Shown piece after piece: positions 15,864 through 23,250 of a stretch of DNA of 64,000 nt (its first letter is position 1; each line of letters opens with the position of its first letter). The DNA is from Aeoliella straminimaris (GTDB lineage Bacteria; Planctomycetota; Planctomycetia; Pirellulales; Lacipirellulaceae). The position numbers and the translations under genes were made by a program. The DNA lies in the NCBI RefSeq assembly GCF_024054565.1, contig NZ_JAMXLR010000065.1, positions 43,499 through 107,498 on the forward strand, read 5' to 3'. Below the pieces are notes generated by a model. That model saw only the letters and a list, made by a program, of their open reading frames with translations. It did no database searches and was not told where the DNA came from.

Positions 15864-15935
15864 GCGCCGAAGGTGCGCGCGCTCGAGACCGCAGCGACGC
15901 GACTCCAAGCTCAACTCGCGCCCAAGGTGCGCGCG
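15864..15935. repeat. Two direct copies of an 18-bp GCGCC-AAGGTGCGCGCG unit
   Basis: GCGCCGAAGGTGCGCGCG at 15864-15881 and GCGCCCAAGGTGCGCGCG at 15918-15935 differ at one base and are 54 bp apart, between the pseudopilin and PEP-CTERM genes. Each copy can fold into a small hairpin (GCGCC...GGTGC). This could be an intercistronic RNA element or a simple duplication. Confidence 0.5.
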
Positions 15936-15980
15936 TCGGTATTCATCCTTGATTTTTTCCATTTGAAACGAGTTGTGATA

Positions 15981-16727
15981 ATGAACCGCTCTACCCAGTT
16001 TGCTACCTTGCTCTTGGCTCTTTGTGCACTGCCCGTCGCGGCGTTCGGCCAGGAAGAAGAGCATGGCCACTTTGATATCTTCGTGGGCCGGCCGGAGTCC
16101 GGTGACAAAACCCTGATCGGCGGCGCCGAAGTGCCGGACGAACTAAACCTCACTACGCGGGTGTTCGAAGCCGATCTGGAAACCGACGCCATTGCCGGCA
16201 ACAACTTCTATACCACCACCGAACCGGGCATGTTCAATGCCGGCAACAGTCTGCCGGGACTGCTGGGGGCGTCGAATCCCACCGGTGCCGTGGGCCTGGT
16301 CGCCGGCGAAGCGCCCAGCGTGTTGAACACGCCCGTTGTCCTGGCCGGTGCGACTTCGGACCTGTTTTACTGGGACGGTACCGGCGACGTGGCGTTTGTC
16401 GACAGCCCTGCGAACCTGGTAATCACGCAGACCGGCGGCGTCGCGGGCTCGGATGGTTCGTTCCACGACCATTCGTTTCTCGATATCGACGACCCGGTGT
16501 CAACCGCTCTACCCTCCGGCGGCATCTATCTCGCACCGCTTTCATTACAACTCGAGGGACTGGCTCCGTCCGAAACCGCTTGGGTGCTGCTGGTAACCGG
16601 TGAGGAGTTCGAAGGGGCCGTCGAGGCGGCCGAAGAGTACATCTCTGGCCAACTGGTTCCCGAGCCAAGCTCCATCGCCCTGGTGCTGCTGGCGGTCGCC
16701 GGCGGTGCCGCGGTGCTGCGTCGTTAA
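15981..16727 (+). CDS. PEP-CTERM protein of the HFDIFVGR type (right arm, gene 3)
   Basis: The ATG at 15981 gives 248 residues with a signal peptide (about 1-22). The mature start E-E-E-H-G-H-F-D-I-F-V-G-R is followed by D-L-F-Y-W-D-G-T-G-D-V-A-F, S-F-H-D-H-S-F-L and P-S-G-G-I-Y-L-A-P-L, the same block order as in 12144-12968. The end V-P-E-P-S-S-I-A-L-V-L-L-A-V-A-G-G...L-R-R is a PEP-CTERM tail. It holds the position matching 12144-12968 in the mirrored arm. The conserved His-containing blocks suggest a ligand- or metal-binding surface protein. No enzymatic motif is visible. Confidence 0.87.
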   Translation: MNRSTQFATLLLALCALPVAAFGQEEEHGHFDIFVGRPESGDKTLIGGAEVPDELNLTTRVFEADLETDAIAGNNFYTTTEPGMFNAGNSLPGLLGASNPTGAVGLVAGEAPSVLNTPVVLAGATSDLFYWDGTGDVAFVDSPANLVITQTGGVAGSDGSFHDHSFLDIDDPVSTALPSGGIYLAPLSLQLEGLAPSETAWVLLVTGEEFEGAVEAAEEYISGQLVPEPSSIALVLLAVAGGAAVLRR

Positions 16728-16741
16728 CTGGCTTTCCTACT

Positions 16742-16779
16742 CCGTGGCCGCCGCGCGTTCTAAGTCGCGGCGGCCGCGG
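16742..16779 (+). terminator. Intercistronic GC-rich hairpin in the right arm
   Basis: CCGTGGCCGCCGCG (16742-16755) pairs with CGCGGCGGCCGCGG (16766-16779) at 13 of 14 positions with a 10-base loop. It lies between the third and fourth genes, as the hairpin at 12104-12130 does in the left arm. There is no T tract, so it may attenuate or stabilise rather than terminate. Confidence 0.45.
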
Positions 16780-16789
16780 TTCCTATCGC

Positions 16790-17836
16790 ATGAGACGTTA
16801 CACAGCCATGTTTGCTACACAACCAATTCGGGCTCTCTGTACGCTGACGATCGCGGGGGTCCTGGCGCCGATGGCCTGGGCACAGCATGCTGACATGATG
16901 GTCCAGCAACAGGACGGAAAACTGGTGACCGGCCTGGCAGAAATCGAAGGCAACAACTTCACCATTCCCACCCAGGTTTACGGCGCCGGTCTGCTGTCGA
17001 ACTATCGCGCCAGCAACCCTGGGTTCGTTGCACTTGCGGAGGACAGTCCGCTGCTGCCCGCAGGTGCACTGCCTGCAAGTACGGACCTGTACTTCGACTT
17101 CCTGACGATGACCGTCGAGCAAAGCGTATCGAATCTGTACTACTGGGATGGACTGGACGACGACTTGAATGGACTGAATGCCGACGATGTCGACTTCGTG
17201 GTGCCCGATAACACGACGTTCCGCGTCGTGAACAACGGCACCTTCACCGCCGACGCCAGCGACCAAATGGTACCCGGCGGACTGGTTTACACCACGGACT
17301 TCGATGGTTCGATCCATACCCACCCGGCGTACGGCGTCGACACGCTCGACGCCACGACGCCCGCTGCGGGGGTCTACCTGGTATCGATGCAACTGAGGAT
17401 GGATGGCGTGGAAACGAGCGATCCCGTGTTTCTGGCGATGCGGACCAGTGCACTTGGCAGCGATGCTCTGCTGGCGGCGCAAAACTGGGTGGCCGACAAA
17501 ATCGAGATGCTCACCTCGCCCCCGGTGCTCACCGGCGACTACAACGGCGATGGCCTGGTGGATCTAGCCGACTACACGGTGTGGCGCAACACGCTCGGTT
17601 CGACCACCAATTTGGCCGCTAACGGAGACAACTCCGGCGCCAGCGAAGGTGTGATTGATACGGCCGACTACCTGGCGTGGAAGGACAACTTCGGCGATTC
17701 GCTCGCGCCGGCGGCGGCGTTGGTTACCGGCAGTTCGGTGCCAGAGCCCATGTCGCTCGCCCTGCTGACGGTGTTCGGACTGATGTTACTGCTGGGTCAC
17801 TTCATCCAGGAGAAAGTGGCACCGCATGGGGCGTGA
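16790..17836 (+). CDS. PEP-CTERM protein with dockerin-like repeats (right arm, gene 4)
   Basis: The 348-residue protein has a signal peptide (ending near M-A-W-A-Q-H-A-D). It shares with 11015-12076 the blocks S-N-L-Y-Y-W-D-G, H-T-H-P-A-Y-G, A-A-G-V-Y-L-V-S-M-Q-L-R-M-D-G-V and the repeats G-D-Y-N-G-D-G-L-V-D-L-A-D-Y-T-V-W-R and E-G-V-I-D-T-A-D-Y. The tail V-P-E-P-M-S-L-A-L-L-T-V plus hydrophobic segment is PEP-CTERM-like; the last residues (H-F-I-Q-E-K-V-A-P-H-G-A) are unusually long for that signal. An alternative ATG lies at 16808. Its stop overlaps the start of the next gene by 11 bp, so the two are probably translationally coupled. Confidence 0.88.
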   Translation: MRRYTAMFATQPIRALCTLTIAGVLAPMAWAQHADMMVQQQDGKLVTGLAEIEGNNFTIPTQVYGAGLLSNYRASNPGFVALAEDSPLLPAGALPASTDLYFDFLTMTVEQSVSNLYYWDGLDDDLNGLNADDVDFVVPDNTTFRVVNNGTFTADASDQMVPGGLVYTTDFDGSIHTHPAYGVDTLDATTPAAGVYLVSMQLRMDGVETSDPVFLAMRTSALGSDALLAAQNWVADKIEMLTSPPVLTGDYNGDGLVDLADYTVWRNTLGSTTNLAANGDNSGASEGVIDTADYLAWKDNFGDSLAPAAALVTGSSVPEPMSLALLTVFGLMLLLGHFIQEKVAPHGA

Positions 17837-18230
17837 CCAGCGACAACTTGCGCTCTGGATCCTGGGACTCGCCGTTGCGTTGGGCAGCGTCGGTCCGAAC
17901 CTGCATGCGCTGTTGGGTTGTCACTGCCAACTTTGCTCCCTGGGTCAGATTGTCGACTGGACGACGGCAACCTTTGCCTGTGGCACGCCGGCGACGCCAG
18001 ACGACTGCCGGCAATTGGTTTCGTCACAGCAGTCGGGTGATCTGATTCCCTGCTCCGATTGCTTTGCCTGTCGAGTTCTGGCGGGCGCCGGCCTTTGGCC
18101 GCCGACGAGCAAGGTCCACCTGCTGCTGGACGCAGGCGCAAGACAACTCGGGCCACGCGATCTTGCGGCCCGAACGATCGAAGTCTGCAACGACTGTCTT
18201 CCTCGCGGCCCTCCGCTGGAAATCTCTTAG
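17826..18230 (+). CDS. Second Cys-rich RGPP protein of the right arm
   Basis: The 134-residue protein overlaps the preceding PEP-CTERM gene by 11 bp. It starts M-G-R-D-Q-R-Q-L-A-L-W-I-L-G-L-A-V-A-L, then N-L-H-A-L-L-G-C-H-C-Q-L-C, a second patch C-S-D-C-F-A-C-R-V-L-A-G, and a tail C-N-D-C-L-P-R-G-P-P-L. The order N-terminal helix, L-H-A-L-L-x-C, Cys patch, P-R-G-P-P is shared with 14595-15017, and in part with 13943-14410. There are eleven cysteines in all. It is exported or membrane-anchored with a possible metal-binding face. The function is unknown. Confidence 0.72.
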   Translation: MGRDQRQLALWILGLAVALGSVGPNLHALLGCHCQLCSLGQIVDWTTATFACGTPATPDDCRQLVSSQQSGDLIPCSDCFACRVLAGAGLWPPTSKVHLLLDAGARQLGPRDLAARTIEVCNDCLPRGPPLEIS

Positions 18231-18240
18231 CGCAGTATCG

Positions 18241-18277
18241 GCGAGGTGTCGCCCACCCTGGGTGGGATGCGTCTCGC
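18241..18277 (+). other. Hairpin downstream of the second RGPP gene
   Basis: GCGAG...CTCGC encloses CCCACCC-t-GGGTGGG, giving a long imperfect stem 10 bp after the stop at 18230. There is no T tract. It may protect the 3' end of the right-arm message or separate it from the All3515-like gene. Confidence 0.4.
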
Positions 18278-18424
18278 ACTTCTACTGCGAATGAGCTGTT
18301 GAATTTATCCAATTAGCGCCAAGCAAAACGTTTTTGCCTGGTGATCGCTCGCGGTACGCGCACTGGGCGACGATCGTGAGCAGCAGATTTACATTGACTG
18401 AGATTTCAAACTGGAGATAGAATC

Positions 18425-19246
18425 GTGACAAAGATGAAGACAAGCATTGCCTGTGTGGCCATGGGACTGTCGTGCCTCGCGCAGAGTGCTTCGGCAGAGT
18501 TCCTCAATTACTATGTTGGGCTCGATACGCGTAGCGAGATCACGTACGGAACCTACCTGGGACTTTCCAACCCCAATCAGGATCGACTGACGTTTCTCTA
18601 TGCTCACCCGAACGAGGAATCTCCCGAGTCGAATCACTTTCACGGCATCGGGGCGCATTCCTACGAAGGCCCCGTGGAAAGCCCCACAGCGACTCCCACT
18701 AACAGCAACAACCGACTTCCCGAGACCTACACCGGTCAGGCCCCTCTCACCCTGCAAACGGGCAGTGGGGAGTACGCTGGCAAGTTGGTTAGCGGCGAGA
18801 ACGGCGAGCACTACAGCGATTTGACGATTGCCAACATCCACGACATGGCGGGCTTCGCCGAGGACGCACCGGAAACCTACATGTACAACAGCAGTGCAAT
18901 GGGTTACCAGGGGTCGCTCGACGGAGTGCAGTTGGGACTCGAGGTGGTGTCCATCACCCCCGGATTGTATCTGGGCAGCGAGGGCCTCACTGCTGGCGAA
19001 ACGCTGGAAGTCGGCGACCTGACCGCGCTGCCGTTCGAGCCCGTGTTCTGGACCGAAGCGGATGCGGTGCCAGGAACCTATTCGGCCGAACTGCGTTTGG
19101 TCGATCTGGGTGGCAACCTGCAGTCGTCGGGCACGTTCAACATCGATTTTGCGGTGTCGGCTGTTCCCGAACCCGTCACCGCCTGGATGCTGGGACTGAT
19201 GGCGGCTGCCGTGCTGCCATGGCAGTGGCGTCGCATCGTGGGCTAG
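18425..19246 (+). CDS. All3515-like PEP-CTERM protein
   Basis: The GTG at 18425 has GGAG eight bases upstream; the ATG at 18434 is too far from it. The 273-residue protein has a signal peptide, then L-N-Y-Y-V-G-L-D-T-R, G-T-Y-L-G-L-S-N-P-N-Q-D-R-L-T-F-L, N-H-F-H-G-I-G-A-H-S-Y, N-N-R-L-P-E-T-Y-T-G, Y-S-D-L and P-G-T-Y-S-A-E-L-R-L-V-D. I recognise this pattern as the 'All3515 family Zur-repressed PEP-CTERM protein' described from cyanobacteria; that is from memory and not checked. The H-F-H motif fits a zinc-related role. It ends with a PEP-CTERM tail (V-P-E-P-V-T-A-W-M-L...W-R-R) and is followed by a strong terminator. Confidence 0.75.
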   Translation: MTKMKTSIACVAMGLSCLAQSASAEFLNYYVGLDTRSEITYGTYLGLSNPNQDRLTFLYAHPNEESPESNHFHGIGAHSYEGPVESPTATPTNSNNRLPETYTGQAPLTLQTGSGEYAGKLVSGENGEHYSDLTIANIHDMAGFAEDAPETYMYNSSAMGYQGSLDGVQLGLEVVSITPGLYLGSEGLTAGETLEVGDLTALPFEPVFWTEADAVPGTYSAELRLVDLGGNLQSSGTFNIDFAVSAVPEPVTAWMLGLMAAAVLPWQWRRIVG

Positions 19247-19267
19247 TTACTCGCAGTTGCTAGAGTC

Positions 19268-19308
19268 GCCCCTCTGCGGTTTTTCATCCGCAGGGGGGCT
19301 TCTTTTTT
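19268..19308 (+). terminator. Rho-independent terminator ending the right arm
   Basis: GCCCCTCTGCGG pairs with CCGCAGGGGGGC (12 bp, one G-U pair), with an 8-base loop and then TTCTTTTTT. It lies 21 bp after the All3515-like stop and marks the end of that transcript. Confidence 0.92.
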
Positions 19309-19325
19309 GATTGACACGGCCACCG

Positions 19326-19370
19326 GAATCATTGATCATTTACGCCGCGACTCTCATTGCAATGATTCCT
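19326..19370. promoter_or_regulatory. Paired inverted repeat, possible operator upstream of the pseudopilin/lipoprotein pair
   Basis: GGAATCATTG (19326-19335) is repeated inverted as CAATGATTCC (19361-19370), and the right copy is part of the perfect palindrome TCATTGCAATGA (19355-19366). The left copy overlaps ATCATTGATCAT. It sits in the 168-bp gap between the terminator and the pseudopilin start at 19477. AT-rich TCATT/AATGA palindromes resemble Fur-family (including Zur) sites in general shape, but they do not match a consensus I can cite for planctomycetes. Confidence 0.4.
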
Positions 19371-19476
19371 CAGGCGAGCCGGGAGACGCACGCACAGCAG
19401 GTGGACCGATCCCTATCGGTGTGCAATTAGAGTTCTAACTAACCTATTGCATGCACAAGGCGAGAGACCGACTACT

Positions 19477-20523
19477 ATGCGAAGCATTGCGCCCAACCAT
19501 ATCCATGGCCACTCGGTTCGCTCTACCCGTCCCAAGCGACTGGCGGGCTTTACTCTGGTCGAGCTGCTGGTGGTGATCGCCATCATCGGCATGTTGATTG
19601 CGATGCTGCTTCCGGCGGTGCAGTCCGCTCGCGAAGCGGCCCGCTTGACGCAATGCAAGAACCATCTGAAACAGATCAGCCTGGCGACCATCCAGTTTCA
19701 TGACACGAACGAGGCCTATCCTCCAGCGCGGCTCCGCGCCTTGAGCTACGAGGACGGTAATCTTTGCGAAACAACCCAGCCATCGTGGTTGGTTCGCATT
19801 CTGCCATTTCTCGAACAGCAGTCCCTCGATTGGCAGGTTTACGATGCCTTCGAAGATCACCCTGACCACGTTCGCGAGTTCGCCCCAGCGGTGTTTGTCT
19901 GTCCGACACGCCGCACAGCCAGCGAATCGGTGATTCCCTCCAGCGTCGTCGAACAGGAACTCTACTACGCCTGTGGTTGCAGTTACACCGAAACGGTCAA
20001 ACTGACCGGAGGGGCAGTGGGCGACTACGCGGCCAACCACGGCGACTACACCGGCGGTTCTGCCGGTGTGCAAGCCTACTGGCGCGGTGGCAATGGCACG
20101 GGTGTCATCATTTCTAGCCGCCCACTTTGCCGCGCAGGCAATCCAGCGGGATGGCTCGACAAAGTACGCATCAAGGACATCGTCGACGGCACTACTCATA
20201 CGGCACTCGTTGGCGAGTTGCACGTACCGGCCGATCGCCTGGCACAAGTCCCCGAGAATGGTCCCATGTATAACGGCAAGGATCTGCCGGCCTTTGCTCG
20301 GATTGGTGGTCCTGGTGTTCCGCTTGCTCGCGGCGCAGACGATGACACGGTACCCGCTATCGGATTCGGCAGTTGGCATCAGGAAATCTGTCCGTTTGCC
20401 ATGGCGGATGGATCGGTTCAACTGATCGACAATTTTGTCGACGTGGTTGTTCTGCAAAACATGTGCACTCGGGGCGAAGCGGCCCCTCGACGCGTCGGCA
20501 ATTCTGGCGGAGCCGTGCGATGA
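19477..20523 (+). CDS. DUF1559 domain pseudopilin-like protein
   Basis: The ATG at 19477 gives 348 residues. After a 25-residue basic leader comes F-T-L-V-E-L-L-V-V-I-A-I-I-G-M-L-I-A-M-L-L-P-A-V-Q (prepilin-type signal) and the DUF1559 head S-A-R-E-A-A-R-L-T-Q-C-K-N-H-L-K-Q-I. The A-Y-P-P-A-R region, D-G-T-T-H-T-A-L-V-G-E, and a C-terminal A-M-A-D-G-S-V block in the H-x9-D-G position follow. This is the classical long form, unlike the short forms in the two arms. Its last codons overlap the next gene (ATGA), so the two are coupled. The pair pseudopilin plus carboxypeptidase-regulatory-like lipoprotein is common in planctomycetes. Confidence 0.93.
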   Translation: MRSIAPNHIHGHSVRSTRPKRLAGFTLVELLVVIAIIGMLIAMLLPAVQSAREAARLTQCKNHLKQISLATIQFHDTNEAYPPARLRALSYEDGNLCETTQPSWLVRILPFLEQQSLDWQVYDAFEDHPDHVREFAPAVFVCPTRRTASESVIPSSVVEQELYYACGCSYTETVKLTGGAVGDYAANHGDYTGGSAGVQAYWRGGNGTGVIISSRPLCRAGNPAGWLDKVRIKDIVDGTTHTALVGELHVPADRLAQVPENGPMYNGKDLPAFARIGGPGVPLARGADDDTVPAIGFGSWHQEICPFAMADGSVQLIDNFVDVVVLQNMCTRGEAAPRRVGNSGGAVR

Positions 20524-20990
20524 GGTGCCCGCCGTTGTGCCAAATTTCTCGCGCGCCCAGCATGCTGCTGGCAATGCTACTGGTCGCTGCCACCGGTTGC
20601 GGCGATGCCCGGCCGCCTACCTACCCAGCAAGTGGAGTGGTCCGCTTCGAAGACGGAACGCCCGTGCGGTACGGAGTGGTCAACCTGGTGCCCCAGTCGG
20701 CCGGCCCCTCGGCGCGCGGAAAGATCAACTCTCGTGGCGAGTTCGAGTTGGGGACCTTCGATACCACCGATGGCGCTATGGCGGGCGAGTACCGCGTGTT
20801 GATCGTTCAGTACTTGCCATCCGCGGAGAAGGTGGTAGCAGCCCCGGATGAGCACGAGCATTCGGATAGCAGCATCGTTCCACTCTCCTATTCGCAGCTG
20901 GACCATACTCCCCTGCGGGCGGAAATCGTTACCGACGGGGACAACCGCCTGGAAATGCTCATTGAGCGCCCCGGCCGGTCTTCGCAGTGA
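20520..20990 (+). CDS. Lipoprotein with carboxypeptidase-regulatory-like fold
   Basis: The ATG at 20520 overlaps the preceding stop. The 156-residue protein has a lipobox (L-V-A-A-T-G-C, Cys27) for lipidation. The mature part reads P-A-S-G-V-V-R-F-E-D-G-T-P-V-R-Y-G-V-V-N-L-V-P, then A-R-G-K-I-N-S-R-G-E-F-E-L-G-T-F and G-A-M-A-G-E-Y-R-V-L-I-V, the usual transthyretin-like beta-sandwich of lipoproteins that follow DUF1559 genes. It is probably anchored to a membrane facing the periplasm. The function is unknown. Confidence 0.85.
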   Translation: MRCPPLCQISRAPSMLLAMLLVAATGCGDARPPTYPASGVVRFEDGTPVRYGVVNLVPQSAGPSARGKINSRGEFELGTFDTTDGAMAGEYRVLIVQYLPSAEKVVAAPDEHEHSDSSIVPLSYSQLDHTPLRAEIVTDGDNRLEMLIERPGRSSQ

Positions 20991-21096
20991 TTTCTCCCGA
21001 TCTGGCCAAGAATCGTAGTTTGGGGCACAATATAGGGTTTGGTCGGGCGAAGAACCGTCCGTATGCTGAGACCGCCCCCGTCCCGCGACGAGCTCA

Positions 21097-21798
21097 ATGG
21101 CCGAGAATCCATCCCAAACCACCTCCGACGTTCCGGAGGTCGATCTTCGCAATGCCCGCCTGGCCGCCTTTCTGGCGTGGTTAGTGCCAGGGCTCGGGCA
21201 TCTGTACCAGCGGCGGACCGGCAAGGGCCTGCTGTTCATGATCACCATCCTGGGCACTTTCGCCTATGGCATGTACCTGGGCGGTGGCCGCGTGGTGTAT
21301 GCCTCGAGCACCCGCCCCCCGATTCCGATGGGCATCAGCAGGCAAGCCATCGCCAGGGCCTTTGAGAACGCAGGCCGTTGGCACTATTTTTGTCAGCTAC
21401 CGGTGGGTGTGGTCGCGCTGCCCGCCTACGTGCAGGCGTGGCGCGTCGAGTCCGGTAAGGCACCGCTCGACCTGTTCGGCGACAATTTCGAACGCCCGCC
21501 CTACACGCCGCTGGATGCCGAGCGGCTCTTTCCGAACAAGTCAAAGACAGAACGCGACGCCGAGTACTTCCAGACCAAGGACTTTAACGAAGAAATCGTC
21601 TACCACGCCACCGAACAGCAGAAGTGGAATCACGACCTGAACTACAATTTCGAACTCGGCACCGTATTCACCATGGTGGCTGGGCTGCTGAACGTGCTAG
21701 CCATTTGCGATGCGCGGTGGGGACCTTTGGTCGCGTTGCCACCGCCCGGGGAGAAGCCCGACAACCCGGGTACCGATAAACAAGAATCCAGCGAGTGA
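21097..21798 (+). CDS. Membrane protein with PGLGHLYQ-GKG motif (DUF6677-like)
   Basis: The 233-residue protein begins with a short soluble stretch. It then has A-F-L-A-W-L-V-P-G-L-G-H-L-Y-Q-R-R-T-G-K-G-L-L-F-M-I-T-I-L-G, a TM2-domain-like helix pair, and later hydrophobic segments near residues 100-115 and 195-210. The pattern fits what I recall as planctomycete DUF6677, with modest certainty. The polar middle (P-P-Y-T-P-L-D-A-E-R-L-F) lies between helices. It overlaps the next gene by 4 bp (GTGA), so they form a two-gene operon. Confidence 0.72.
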   Translation: MAENPSQTTSDVPEVDLRNARLAAFLAWLVPGLGHLYQRRTGKGLLFMITILGTFAYGMYLGGGRVVYASSTRPPIPMGISRQAIARAFENAGRWHYFCQLPVGVVALPAYVQAWRVESGKAPLDLFGDNFERPPYTPLDAERLFPNKSKTERDAEYFQTKDFNEEIVYHATEQQKWNHDLNYNFELGTVFTMVAGLLNVLAICDARWGPLVALPPPGEKPDNPGTDKQESSE

Positions 21799-22034
21799 GG
21801 CCGCGCGCCGCCATGAACCCACTACTGCTTACGCTTCTGCCACTGGCCGCCATGACCGAGCGATTGTGGTACGCGCTCCCGCTGCTGGTAAGTGTCAGCC
21901 TGGTGTACGCGGCCACGCGTCACGAAGAGGTGCCCGACATACTCAGCCACGCCTGGCGGTTCGCCCTGTGGATTGTGGTATTTATGGGCATCGGTGCGCT
22001 GGTGGTCCAGATCACCACGTGGACGCTGCGATAG
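21795..22034 (+). CDS. Small membrane protein with two or three helices
   Basis: The GTG at 21795 overlaps the previous stop (79 residues); the ATG at 21813 would give 73. It is almost entirely hydrophobic: L-L-L-T-L-L-P-L-A-A-M, then Y-A-L-P-L-L-V-S-V-S-L-V-Y-A-A-T-R-H-E, then F-A-L-W-I-V-V-F-M-G-I-G-A-L-V-V-Q. I do not recognise a family. The 4-bp overlap suggests it works with the preceding membrane protein. Confidence 0.65.
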   Translation: MRPRAAMNPLLLTLLPLAAMTERLWYALPLLVSVSLVYAATRHEEVPDILSHAWRFALWIVVFMGIGALVVQITTWTLR

Positions 22035-22092
22035 CCGGGGTACTGCCACCGAAACCGGTCACCGTACGCGTGGAGCGGCCGGGCTATGCCCT

Positions 22093-23145
22093 TCAGCTAT
22101 AACTGTGAGCCAGTGCGCCGATCACCGGGGCGGCATCACCACACGCAGAGAACTCAAAGCGGTCGAGGTTGCGGAAGCCGTCCAGCGCGTGGGCGCGGTA
22201 CGATGCCTCGGCATGTAGGCGATATCGCTCGCGCACCTCCGGCGCCAGGTCGCACACCCCGCCGCCGATAACGATCTGGTCGTAATCGCCCAGGTAGTTG
22301 ATATCCAACAGGGCGATGCCGAGCGCACGCGCCTGGTCGTCGAACAACTGCTGGGCCAGGGCATCGCCTTCGGTGGCCATCTCGCGAAGGCGCTTCGCTT
22401 TGTCACGAACGGTGCCGGGCTGCTGGTGGAAGGGATGGTTGCTCCACTCGTCGAGCGTCAGACGGTACTCCAGTTGATGGGTCAGCCCGGTGAGCGATAC
22501 GGCCGATTCAACCGTTGAGTAGGCGTTGCCCACCTGCAGCTTGCGGTCGTGCTCGTAGCGGAAGGCGAACTCGGGCAGCAGCAGATGCCCCGCGTGGCCC
22601 GCGCGTCCTTCCATGCCCCGCACCACCTGGCCATCGCGTACCTCGCCGCCGCCCAGGCCGGTGCCGACGATCACCATGAACAGCGATCGCAGCTTCTCGT
22701 CGGTCGCCAGTTCACGCTGCACTTCGTCGTACTGCAGGTGGCCACTGCGGATGGAGTACTCTCCCAGCGCGGCGGCCTGTCCATCACCAATGTAGCGAAC
22801 CGGAATCTCGATGCCGCGGGCGACAAACCCTTCTTGGAGCGCCTGGCGGATGTTAAATCGGTCCCAGTACTCCGCTTTCAGGTTGGGCGTCTTGAGCAGC
22901 ACGCCGTCGAGCGTGGCGGGACCGGGCGTGGCGATCGTGGCCATTTCGATCTGGCCCGGTCTACCTCCCAGGTTTTCGACGCCCCCCAACACGGCTTCGA
23001 TCACCGCTTCGATCAGCGGCGCCGGCCCCAGGGCCGAGTTGGTCTCGAACTGATCCGAAACCAGCAGAATCCGTTGCTCGGCATCGCCGATCGCCACGGT
23101 GCTGGTGGTGCCGCCGACATCGATTCCGATGAAGTAACGCGTCAT
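22093..23145 (-). CDS. ROK family sugar kinase/glucokinase
   Basis: The ATG at 23145 places the ATP phosphate-binding motif at the N-terminus (R-Y-F-I-G-I-D-V-G-G-T-T-S-T-V-A-I-G-D), as in the family; longer in-frame starts exist at 23157 and 23211. The 350-residue product has G-A-R/G-T-G-L-G-G-G (ROK loop), the H-A-G-H region and a C-terminal I-V-I-G-G-G-V-C. It probably phosphorylates glucose or a related sugar in the cytoplasm. The usual ROK zinc-binding Cys cluster (C-x-C-G-x-x-G-C-x-E) is not visible, which sets it apart from typical members. No HTH is present, so it is not a ROK repressor. Confidence 0.85.
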   Translation of the reverse strand: MTRYFIGIDVGGTTSTVAIGDAEQRILLVSDQFETNSALGPAPLIEAVIEAVLGGVENLGGRPGQIEMATIATPGPATLDGVLLKTPNLKAEYWDRFNIRQALQEGFVARGIEIPVRYIGDGQAAALGEYSIRSGHLQYDEVQRELATDEKLRSLFMVIVGTGLGGGEVRDGQVVRGMEGRAGHAGHLLLPEFAFRYEHDRKLQVGNAYSTVESAVSLTGLTHQLEYRLTLDEWSNHPFHQQPGTVRDKAKRLREMATEGDALAQQLFDDQARALGIALLDINYLGDYDQIVIGGGVCDLAPEVRERYRLHAEASYRAHALDGFRNLDRFEFSACGDAAPVIGALAHSYS

Positions 23146-23250
23146 GAAGCCGCCCATCAGGTAAACAGAGTGTGATCGTGGTATAACAGTTTTAGGCCTT
23201 AAAGTTGCCAAGTGCTAGCCTGGAACACCTTCTATCTGAGGAGTCCCCCC

